Of a stretch of 34,423 nucleotides of DNA, positions 1-6,960 are shown piece after piece. Below the pieces are notes generated by a model. The model was not told the DNA's origin and did not search any database. It was given only the letters and a program-made list of their open reading frames with translations. The translations under genes and the position numbers were made by a program. Each line of letters starts with the position of its first letter. The stretch's first letter is position 1. Source of the DNA: Armatimonadota bacterium (GTDB taxonomy: Bacteria; Armatimonadota; UBA5829; JAUSEB01); assembly GCA_030650495.1 (NCBI GenBank), contig JAUSEB010000034.1, forward strand, positions 1 to 34,423, written 5' to 3'.

Positions 1-358
1 TCAGCGCGTAACCATAGGCCATACCGACCCCGTTGTAGTAGATGTCGGCCTGAACCGTATAGCGCTCGCCCACATGATATTTATCTTTCAGCTCATCGCC
101 CACGCCGACCACCGTTATCGAAACCTCATGGCCGGGCACGACGGGATTTGCGTCCAAATCGCGTCCAAGAACTCTGGGGTGCCGGCTGCCCTGGGTTCTG
201 AGCTTGATGTCGCTGAAGCAGATGCCGATTGCGTCCACCCGCGCGAGTAGCTCGCCGGGACCTGGGGCTGGAAATGGCAATTCCGTTGGCTTGCCGTCTT
301 TGCCGAAGTTCTCAACCCCCGCCTGATACATACACCAGGCCAGAGTCGTCTTTGGCAT
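1..358 (-). CDS. Zinc-type alcohol/sorbitol dehydrogenase-like protein, N-terminal part (gene truncated by window edge)
   Basis: Reverse-strand reading MPKTTLAWCMYQAGVENFGKDGKPTELPFPAPGPGELLARVDAIGICFSDIKL...NPVVPGHEVSITVVGVGDELKDKYHVGERYTVQ; GHE and GD(x)V/Y-type MDR GroES-like motifs; no stop before position 1. Confidence 0.75.
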   Translation of the reverse strand, partial: MPKTTLAWCMYQAGVENFGKDGKPTELPFPAPGPGELLARVDAIGICFSDIKLRTQGSRHPRVLGRDLDANPVVPGHEVSITVVGVGDELKDKYHVGERYTVQADIYYNGVGMAYGYAL

Positions 359-418
359 CGTATAATCTACTTGTCTGTATTTTCTCAGGATGTCGTCCAC
401 TACCAATCTCCTCCGCCG

Positions 419-1180
419 CTATTCCTTGAACTGACGTTTTCTGTAATGCTCGTCCGGCCGCGTGTAGATTCGATCAACGTTTTCTTTAGTGAAATATCGC
501 GGCCCGCCGAATATATATGTTCCGGCCAGGACTTTACACGTCTTTACCCACATCGCCGTTATCGCCTCTACTTCCTGCGCGTTTTCTCCCAGGCCGATGA
601 AGCCGTGGTTTTGCATCAAAATGACCTTTGGCGCTATGCCCTGCTTATCCATGAACTCTATGCTCGCCTGGCGAATGGCTTTGGCTAACGGCGGTCCGGG
701 GTCGATATATTCCAAAAAGACGGGTTCTATACCGCAATATACGATTTCATCTGGAAAAATCCGCCCGCTTACGATCTCCTTCGCCCTCTTTGAGCACAGG
801 ACTGAATTTACGGCGGTCGGGTGGGTATGGCCTACGAAGTTCACGCCCGGAAGCGTCAGCAGAAACGCATGGAAGACGGTTTCGATTGACGGCCTGGCCT
901 GGCTGAAACTGTCGGCGCGCGCAGCCATCAGGCGGGATTTGATCTCGTCGTCGGTCAAATTGCCTTCTTCTAAAATCGCCAGAGCCGGCTCAAGGCGCAC
1001 TTTCACGAATGAATCCCTTGTGGCCGTTGTAAGATAGCTCCCGCTTTGCTTGACGTAAAAGGTGTCTTCGTCAACTCGCGCGGAGGTGTTCCCCTCGCCC
1101 AAAATTACATACTCAGTCTCCGGTTTTCCGAGATTGAGCGACATACCGACCAACTGATCCAGGACTTCGTTGTTATCCAT
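419..1180 (-). CDS. Class II aldolase/adducin-family protein
   Basis: 253 aa ORF with GEGNTSARVDEDTFYVKQSG, HAFLLTLPGVNFVGHTHPTAVN (HxH metal site) and LMQNHGFIGLG motifs. Confidence 0.85.
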   Translation of the reverse strand: MDNNEVLDQLVGMSLNLGKPETEYVILGEGNTSARVDEDTFYVKQSGSYLTTATRDSFVKVRLEPALAILEEGNLTDDEIKSRLMAARADSFSQARPSIETVFHAFLLTLPGVNFVGHTHPTAVNSVLCSKRAKEIVSGRIFPDEIVYCGIEPVFLEYIDPGPPLAKAIRQASIEFMDKQGIAPKVILMQNHGFIGLGENAQEVEAITAMWVKTCKVLAGTYIFGGPRYFTKENVDRIYTRPDEHYRKRQFKE

Positions 1181-1270
1181 AAGCTCCCTCGACTCTCCGC
1201 TGGGTAGGGATTTCCGAATCCCTACCCCGAAACTGAATCCGGATTTCCGAATCTGGTTATATTACATACA

Positions 1271-1326
1271 CGGTTTGTTTCGGGATTTCCATTCCGCTGC
1301 GCTCCATTCAAATCCCGAAACACCGG
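1271..1326. repeat. TTTCGGGA...TCCCGAAA palindromic repeat
   Basis: Same sequence as at 26101-26155. Confidence 0.85.
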
Positions 1327-1331
1327 CAATA

Positions 1332-1363
1332 AGCTGTCAGCTGTCAGCTGACAGCTGACAGCT
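1332..1363. repeat. 32-bp perfect palindrome AGCTGTCAGCTGTCAGCTGACAGCTGACAGCT
   Basis: Equal to its own reverse complement; related copies at 28004-28028 and in 8279-8338. Confidence 0.9.
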
Positions 1364-1376
1364 CCTCTAAAATCCC

Positions 1377-3290
1377 TCACGCTTGCTTCCCGCCAAGCCT
1401 GTACTGAGGCGCCGTGATTCTAACTTGCTCCTCGTATTTTTCCATTGAAGCGTTCAGGGCGACCGCCATGGCGTAAGCCACAAAGCCCGCGCAGGCGGCA
1501 TAGCCGCGCCCGCTGACCGGGGCGCCGGTCTCAGCGTCCGCTATTTCGCAGCAAATGCCTTCGTCCAGCGGCGCGCGTTTCAGAAACTCCAAAGCTTTCT
1601 CCGTCCGTCCCATCAAAAGATCATTAGCCACCGAGAACAGCGAGATTCGCTTCGGTCCATCCGTCATCTGGGGCGTGTTAAGAGGATTCTCTTCCGAGTG
1701 AATCCAGCGGACGGTGTTCTTATACTGCTCCAGATCGGAATCGCAGAAATCGAGATACGGCAGCAGTTGCAGGCTCCCCTGCGGATTGTCGTACAGACGA
1801 TGGCGGCCTTGAAGGTCGACCGACCACACGAACATTTCGCCGAATGGGCCTTCAACAATCGCGTGCTCCATAATGGCCCGCTTAACCCTCGCGGCATGCT
1901 CGGCTGTGTCGTCCCGGCGGTCCAAGTCCCCAATGCGCTCATATATCCTGCTCATATCTCTGAGCATGCGCCAAACCATGGCATTGTCATAAGTAACATA
2001 CGGGTAAGTAGCAACATCGTCCGAGGGCAAAAGTGTCGTCTCATACAGCGGCACAACAGGATGTTTCTTGAGAGATAGTATCTCCAGAATATGGTTCACG
2101 CCGACCTGGATGCGCCGGTCGAACAGCATAGACATATCGCTGGTCGCTTGCACGTATCGCGACAGGGCGTGTATCGGCGCGACCAACTCGTCGAGTTCGA
2201 ATCCCGGTTCAAGCACGACACCGTCTATAAACCTGCTGTGAATTCCCACGTTCTTCATCTGCACTGTGAAAGCATATTCCAGCATCCGCCGCGCCTGCTG
2301 CGGCTCAATGCTCAACACGGCAGGCAGGCTCCAGAGCATAGCGTCCCTGTCGCAGTAGCAGGCGGTCAATGGATATGTGGAGCTTCGCGAGGTGACCAGA
2401 ATCTGCTCTTCCGTATCCAAAGTGACTCCCTGGGAAAAGAAATAGTTGTAGAACTGGTTCAGGTTCAAAATACACTCAAGCTCATTGTCCCCCGTGCGGA
2501 GAGAGTGTCTCCTAAGCCAGTCTATTGTAGTGTTAAGCAGGTCTTCATGCCCGCGCCTGGACAAATCGGCGGCTGACGAAACGGCGGATATTTCTTCCGG
2601 GCCAATACCGACATAGATGGCTAACATTATCTGCTCGCCTGGCTTCAATTTGAACTCGCGCGTTAGCGAATAACCTGCTGCTGTCCCGGGCTCAGCAGTA
2701 ATCTCATGTTCGACCGATCTTATTTCGGTCCCGCCGCCGGAATCCGTGAATAGTTGAACTTCCATAACCTCAGATGGGCGAAACGCGACAGCGAAATGCG
2801 GAGCGACCGATTGGAATTCCACGAAGGGCATGCCCAACCACTGATTGATTGCGGCCCGGCGAACACCGATCATCGGTTTTGCGGTGTATGTGGCATGGCA
2901 TGTCTGGCTCCAACATCCCTGCCATCCTATCCGCGCTGAAACGGCGCTGGTCGATTTGGACTCGATCTGGAGCGTATACACAAGCCCGCGCGATTGCAGC
3001 GGAGCGAATATGTGGCCCTGAAGCTCATATTTTTGCTCTGTAAGATGAAAAGCGGGAAGCCAGTTTTCATCCTGGCGCCACACCGCCTTTTCCAAATTTG
3101 TTGGGATTCCATCCACGCTGACAACAGGCTGCAGAAATGGTAAGTCCCGATCGCCGCTTATCTCGACGGAAGCTCGCAGGCCGCGGTGGAGGAAACTGAT
3201 TGTTTCGATCCCGCAGCGTTTGGTCGATATATCGGGTATGGAGATCAATTCGTTTCCGGTTGACAGTCGTGTGGGGTTTATATTTGGCAT
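1377..3290 (-). CDS. Six-hairpin (alpha/alpha)6 glycoside hydrolase / glycogen-debranching-like protein
   Basis: 637 aa ORF; YPLTACYCDRDAMLWSLPAVLSIEPQQARRMLEYAF...GVVLEPGFELDELVAPIHALSRYV resembles the debranching-enzyme catalytic fold. Confidence 0.6.
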   Translation of the reverse strand: MPNINPTRLSTGNELISIPDISTKRCGIETISFLHRGLRASVEISGDRDLPFLQPVVSVDGIPTNLEKAVWRQDENWLPAFHLTEQKYELQGHIFAPLQSRGLVYTLQIESKSTSAVSARIGWQGCWSQTCHATYTAKPMIGVRRAAINQWLGMPFVEFQSVAPHFAVAFRPSEVMEVQLFTDSGGGTEIRSVEHEITAEPGTAAGYSLTREFKLKPGEQIMLAIYVGIGPEEISAVSSAADLSRRGHEDLLNTTIDWLRRHSLRTGDNELECILNLNQFYNYFFSQGVTLDTEEQILVTSRSSTYPLTACYCDRDAMLWSLPAVLSIEPQQARRMLEYAFTVQMKNVGIHSRFIDGVVLEPGFELDELVAPIHALSRYVQATSDMSMLFDRRIQVGVNHILEILSLKKHPVVPLYETTLLPSDDVATYPYVTYDNAMVWRMLRDMSRIYERIGDLDRRDDTAEHAARVKRAIMEHAIVEGPFGEMFVWSVDLQGRHRLYDNPQGSLQLLPYLDFCDSDLEQYKNTVRWIHSEENPLNTPQMTDGPKRISLFSVANDLLMGRTEKALEFLKRAPLDEGICCEIADAETGAPVSGRGYAACAGFVAYAMAVALNASMEKYEEQVRITAPQYRLGGKQA

Positions 3291-3385
3291 AATACTTCCG
3301 AGCGCTCCATTACTATTGGTAAGTTATTTAGGAGTTAGAAGTTAGGAGTTAGAAGTTAGAATAAGAATTTTCACCCTCACCCCAG

Positions 3386-3407
3386 CCCTCTCCCTCAAGG
3401 GAGAGGG
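3386..3407. repeat. CCCTCTCCCTCAAGGGAGAGGG hairpin repeat
   Basis: Inverted repeat between divergent-context genes, preceded by GTTAG(A)AGTTAG tandem sequence (3330-3360). Confidence 0.75.
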
Positions 3408-3460
3408 GGAGGTCAATCCTCAAACTCCAACCCATCCAACACCTAACACCCATCACCCAC

Positions 3461-4738
3461 TCACATTTTCCTCAGCGCCAGGCCGCTGATGAGCTTAGGG
3501 TAGAAATACGTCGCCTTCTGGGGCATCTTCTCACCAACTCGCGCGACTTCCAGCACCGACTCTACTTTGATCGGATTCAGAAGGAACGCCATTTGGAACT
3601 CGCCCGATCTGACTCGAGCTTTCGCTTCCTCTTCATCCCTGGTGTAGGCAAGATTGATCTCATTCTTCAGGCAATACTCGTCAATTTCCAGAGTGTCTTC
3701 AAGGATCAGGTTGTGAAGAATGGTCAAATCCAGCTCGCACAACGCGCGTGGTTTGTCGATCAACGTCTGTGGTTCCGCGCGCAGCGTAAGTAAATGCGCG
3801 TCTTCATCAGTAATAAGACCTATAGACTTGCCTCCGCGCTTAGCCATTGCGCCAGTCACGTTATTGTAAGCTACGCTTTCGACGTTGAACAAGGAGCTCA
3901 GCATCGATAACAGGCCGGACGCCATGTCTTTCGGCAAATTACCGACCATCCTGTGAGTGGGGAAGATAGTGACGTCTTTGCCATATACATTAACTATGGT
4001 CATAAGAACGTAATCATAGGGCTTATCACCGTTGGCGGATGTGTCGAGAGCGCGCATCTCATCACGGTAAGCCAGGCTCGTTTCGTACCTATGATGGCCG
4101 TCGGCTATTACTATTTCCTTATCCGCCAGGAAGCCTGCCACTTGCGCAATCCGGCGCTTGTCTTTTACAATCCATAGCCTGTGATGGACTGAGTCCTTGT
4201 CGATCGCTTCAGCGGCTGGAGTTCCGGCGGCGCAATTATCCAACATCGGCGTGATTTCCTGATCGGGATCGGGATATAAGCCGTAAATGGAGTCGTAATT
4301 AGCTTGAGTTGTCCGAATCAATTTGATCAAATCAGACTTGGGCTTGGCCAGAGTGTTTTCGTGCGGCAGGATCACTCCGTTCGCGTAATCCTCGATTCGA
4401 ACCAGAACGGTAAAACCACGGATGACAAATGTGCGTCCGGCCTTTTTATATTTCTGCTCGTAAACATACACCGCGGGAGTTTCATCCATTTCCAGGACGC
4501 CATCTCTCAGCCACTGGTTCAGATACTGTTTGGACCTGGTGAACCTGTTGTTGGACCGGTTGTCTTTCGGACGCTCTTCCCCAAGGATTAGGCGAACGAA
4601 GTTATTCGGATGCCTTTCGTGATAAAAGATGCGTTCGGATGGGGAAATCACATCGTACGGCGGGCTTACAACAGCCGATAGGTCGCCTACCAAAGAAGGA
4701 TTATACCGCATTCCCTGAAAGGGACGTATGATCGCCAA
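3461..4738 (-). CDS. DUF1015 family protein
   Basis: 425 aa; MAIIRPFQGMRYNP...VVSPPYDVISPSER...FVRLILG...IADGHHRYETSLAYRDE is typical of DUF1015; TTG start with an upstream AGGAG. Confidence 0.85.
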   Translation of the reverse strand: MAIIRPFQGMRYNPSLVGDLSAVVSPPYDVISPSERIFYHERHPNNFVRLILGEERPKDNRSNNRFTRSKQYLNQWLRDGVLEMDETPAVYVYEQKYKKAGRTFVIRGFTVLVRIEDYANGVILPHENTLAKPKSDLIKLIRTTQANYDSIYGLYPDPDQEITPMLDNCAAGTPAAEAIDKDSVHHRLWIVKDKRRIAQVAGFLADKEIVIADGHHRYETSLAYRDEMRALDTSANGDKPYDYVLMTIVNVYGKDVTIFPTHRMVGNLPKDMASGLLSMLSSLFNVESVAYNNVTGAMAKRGGKSIGLITDEDAHLLTLRAEPQTLIDKPRALCELDLTILHNLILEDTLEIDEYCLKNEINLAYTRDEEEAKARVRSGEFQMAFLLNPIKVESVLEVARVGEKMPQKATYFYPKLISGLALRKM

Positions 4739-4902
4739 AGAGTTCTCCTGCTGCTCTGAATTGTGTTCACCAAACCCGGTAATTATAGCATGGACCGGGG
4801 CGCTCTGAGAACCCGCCTGAGTCGGGCGGTTGAGGGTTGAAGGTTGAGGGTTGAGGGAATCCTATCTTTCGGCTTGTTCTTTGAAGCCGAAGCCTGAACC
4901 GT

Positions 4903-4949
4903 TGTTTCGGGATTTGAGTGGAGCGAAGCGGAATGGAAATCCCGAAACA
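4903..4949. repeat. TTTCGGGA...TCCCGAAA palindromic repeat (reverse orientation)
   Basis: gttgtttcgggatttgagtggagcgaagcggaatggaaatcccgaaacaagcc. Confidence 0.85.
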
Positions 4950-5084
4950 AGCCACGGATGTAATGTTGAATGTTGAAGGAGAGAGTGTTGGAAGCAATAC
5001 CTTAAACCTTCAACATTCAACTATCTCATCGCTTATCACCAGCTTTTCCTTCTCTCAACTCTAAACTCTGGTGGAATTCATCTA

Positions 5085-5113
5085 TTGACATAGGAATATG
5101 GAATGGATAAGAT
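5085..5113 (+). promoter_or_regulatory. Sigma70-type promoter TTGACA-N17-TAAGAT upstream of the CsoR-family gene
   Basis: TTGACA at 5085-5090, TAAGAT at 5108-5113, spacer exactly 17 bp. Confidence 0.75.
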
Positions 5114-5143
5114 GGGTATAAGGAATATACCCTGGGGGGTATA
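5114..5143. promoter_or_regulatory. CsoR/CstR-family operator with three half-sites
   Basis: GGGTATA (5114-5120) - AGGAA - TATACCC (5126-5132) - TGGG - GGGTATA (5137-5143), immediately downstream of the -10 box. Confidence 0.75.
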
Positions 5144-5156
5144 CAGAGGGTAGAAT

Positions 5157-5423
5157 ATGGCTCAGGATACTCAGGCGGATGTTATATCGCGCCTTAGGAA
5201 AATCGAAGGGCAAGTGCGCGGGCTTCAGCGCATGATAGAAGAGAATAAGGATTGCGCTGAAGTAGTGAATCAACTGGCGGCGGCGAGGCAGGCTCTCGAC
5301 CGGGTAGGCTTTCTCATTTTGACCCACCGGCTGGAGGAATGTGTTAGAAAGCGCATGGAGAACGGGGTGGATGCTGATGCCGCTATGAATGAAGCGATGA
5401 AACTATTCCTGATTCTTGCGTGA
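5157..5423 (+). CDS. CsoR/FrmR/CstR-family (DUF156) transcriptional repressor, CstR-like residue pattern
   Basis: 88 aa; RLRKIEGQVRGLQRMIEENKDCAEVVNQLAAARQALDRVGFLILTHRLEECV; conserved Cys pair, but the CsoR copper-ligand His position reads as Arg by eye. Confidence 0.88.
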   Translation: MAQDTQADVISRLRKIEGQVRGLQRMIEENKDCAEVVNQLAAARQALDRVGFLILTHRLEECVRKRMENGVDADAAMNEAMKLFLILA

Positions 5424-5453
5424 ATCATCTCTGTTAAGTGGAGGAAATCTGCA

Positions 5454-5885
5454 ATGAGCAAGCGTGCGTTTTTGGTGGCTGCCATATCATTTCTGGCCGG
5501 AGCGTTGGTGTTTAATATGTATCTTCGTGGAAGGGAGACAAAAACAATGGGTGAGGTTGTGGAAGTTACCCAGGTGACATTTGAGGAAGAAGTAAGCGAG
5601 TCGGACACGCCCGTTTTGGTCGATTTCTGGGCTCCATGGTGCGGGCCGTGCAAGATGCTCGCTCCAGTGGTGGAGCAACTGGCGGGCGATTATGAAGGGC
5701 GGTTGAAGGTCTTTAAGGCCAACACGGATCAGAATCCTCAACTGGCAGGCGAGCACGGTATCAGGAGCATTCCTACGCTGATATTTTTTAAGGATGGAAA
5801 AGAAGTCGATCGTGTAGTGGGTGTCCAGTCGAAGAGCGCTCTTGCAGGAAAGATTGACGCCGTAATTGGAGACGGCAAGAACTAG
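5454..5885 (+). CDS. Thioredoxin with N-terminal hydrophobic anchor (alternative internal start at 5547)
   Basis: [24 protein letters not shown] active site; N-terminal [32 protein letters not shown] Shine-Dalgarno at 5440-5444. Confidence 0.92.
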   Translation: MSKRAFLVAAISFLAGALVFNMYLRGRETKTMGEVVEVTQVTFEEEVSESDTPVLVDFWAPWCGPCKMLAPVVEQLAGDYEGRLKVFKANTDQNPQLAGEHGIRSIPTLIFFKDGKEVDRVVGVQSKSALAGKIDAVIGDGKN

Positions 5886-5906
5886 GCATTTTTGGAGACC
5901 GATAAG

Positions 5907-6071
5907 ATGAAAATCGCAATAGGAATTGTTCTTGGCGGTTTGATAGGCTATGGTCTGAGCATCGCCGGCAGGCACATCGGCAGCACGTGAGGCCTTACCT
6001 GCAATCCCTATGTAGCCGTGGCTCTTGGCGCGGTGATAGGGTTGCTGATTGCCCTTGGACAGGGCGGGTAA
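5907..6071 (+). CDS. Predicted selenoprotein: 54-codon DUF6132-like membrane microprotein with in-frame UGA (codon 28, 5988-5990)
   Basis: ATG at 5907, TAA at 6069-6071; reads MKIAIGIVLGGLIGYGLSIAGRHIGST-U-GLTCNPYVAVALGAVIGLLIALGQGG with one TGA; same frame and hydrophobic pattern on both sides; not in the supplied ORF track. Confidence 0.7.
6006..6041 (+). promoter_or_regulatory. Candidate bacterial SECIS stem-loop
   Basis: CCCTAT(6006-6011)/ATAGGG(6036-6041) outer stem; inner stem GCCGTG(6015-6020)/CGCGGT(6029-6034); 8-nt apical loop GCTCTTGG starting with G, 31 nt after the UGA. Confidence 0.55.
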
Positions 6072-6075
6072 AGCC

Positions 6076-6141
6076 GGGAACGCCGCGGCGAGCGTTCCCT
6101 ATGGAGATTGATATGTAGGGAATGGACGCCGTTCCATTCCC
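6076..6141 (+). repeat. Two consecutive perfect hairpins between the UGA-containing gene and the OsmC gene
   Basis: GGGAACGC(6076-6083)/GCGTTCCC(6092-6099) and GGGAATGGA(6118-6126)/TCCATTCCC(6133-6141). Confidence 0.7.
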
Positions 6142-6187
6142 AAGACGATTAAGGACCGCCGGCAATTGGCTTAGAGTGGAGGATATT

Positions 6188-6718
6188 ATGCCCAAAGCGA
6201 AGGTGACCCTGGTCTCAGGGATGAAGTTTCGCGGGGAGGCGGAGTCAGGCCATTCGGTCACGATGGACGCTTCGTCGGAATTCGGCGGAGGAAACGCCGG
6301 TTTCCGTCCGATGGAGATGCTTCTGACCGCATTGGGCGGATGCACCGGGATGGATGTGATCAGCATTCTGCGTAAAAAGCGGCAGGTCGTGACCCATTAC
6401 GAAGTTCATGTGAGCGGGGAGCGAAGTTCTGAGCATCCCAAGGTGTTTACAAACATAAAGGTAGAGCACATTGTTCGAGGGAAAGGGATAGATCCTGCTG
6501 CGGTTGAGCGGGCGGTCGAGTTATCGAGCGCCAAATACTGCTCGGTCATTGGGATGCTTGGAAAAGCGGCGGACATAAATACCACGTATCAAGTGATAGA
6601 GGACACGGCGCCGAACTCTTTAGTAAACCAGATACTTCGGGACGAAAAACGAGTCCCGAAGGATAACAAGCCAAATCCCTATACTTCGGCTCGTTCTTTG
6701 GAGCCGAAGACAACGTAG
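6188..6718 (+). CDS. OsmC-family protein
   Basis: MPKAKVTLVSGMKFRGEAESGHSVTMDASSEFGGGNAGFRPMEMLLTALGGCTGMDVISILRKK...SSAKYCSVIGMLGKAADINTTYQVI; two OsmC cysteines present; start at 6188 preferred over 6122 because of the adjacent GGAGG. Confidence 0.9.
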   Translation: MPKAKVTLVSGMKFRGEAESGHSVTMDASSEFGGGNAGFRPMEMLLTALGGCTGMDVISILRKKRQVVTHYEVHVSGERSSEHPKVFTNIKVEHIVRGKGIDPAAVERAVELSSAKYCSVIGMLGKAADINTTYQVIEDTAPNSLVNQILRDEKRVPKDNKPNPYTSARSLEPKTT

Positions 6719-6725
6719 CCTTGTT

Positions 6726-6900
6726 AGCTTCGGCTTCAAAATGGGCGTGTTCAAAAACCGTCATTCCGAGGAGGAACGACGAGGAATCTGCTTTTCGGAG
6801 ACTCTGAATCGTGCTTAAAAGCAGATTTCTCGCTTCGCTCGAAATGACGTGTCGTGCCGTCCACCGGCTTTTTGAACACTCCCAAATACAAGCCGAAGCA
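6726..6900. repeat. Nested palindromic element, copy 1 (interior of CGTCATTCCGAG type)
   Basis: AGCTTCGGCTT ... GGGCGTGTTCAAAAACCG ... AAGCAGATTTCTCGCTTCGCTCGAAATGACG ... GGCTTTTTGAACACTCCC ... AAGCCGAAGC. Confidence 0.8.
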
Positions 6901-6960
6901 TAGGAAAACGAGTCTCGAAGGATAGCAACTTGACACGTTCAAGAGCTGACAACTGACAGC

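Noticed and set aside
489-1037. 182-aa plus-strand ORF antisense to the class II aldolase gene
   Set aside because: Shadow ORF opposite a clearly recognised gene; no family motifs. The same reasoning removes most antisense ORFs in the track (e.g. 5487-5975, 10033-10668, 12991-13938, 14376-15029, 15107-15718, 20084-20833, 23280-24053).
2194-2215. GAGTTCGAATCCCGGTTC resembling a tRNA T-loop
   Set aside because: Lies inside the conserved coding region of the glycoside hydrolase gene (minus strand); no acceptor/anticodon stems around it.
3330-3470. GTTAGAAGTTAGGAGTTAG and CACCTAACACCCATCACCC tracts as a CRISPR array
   Set aside because: Short degenerate simple repeats without regular spacers; no cas genes in the window.
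4767-4997. 76-aa minus-strand ORF upstream of the DUF1015 gene
   Set aside because: Composed entirely of intergenic palindromic repeats; no coding signature.
5988-5990. In-frame TGA at 5988 as an ordinary stop, leaving a 27-aa peptide or pseudogene
   Set aside because: The same frame continues for 26 codons with matching hydrophobic/Gly-rich character and the conserved-looking TxNPY motif to a TAA, followed by no further defect; a simple stop or decayed gene explains this less well. Sequencing error remains possible.
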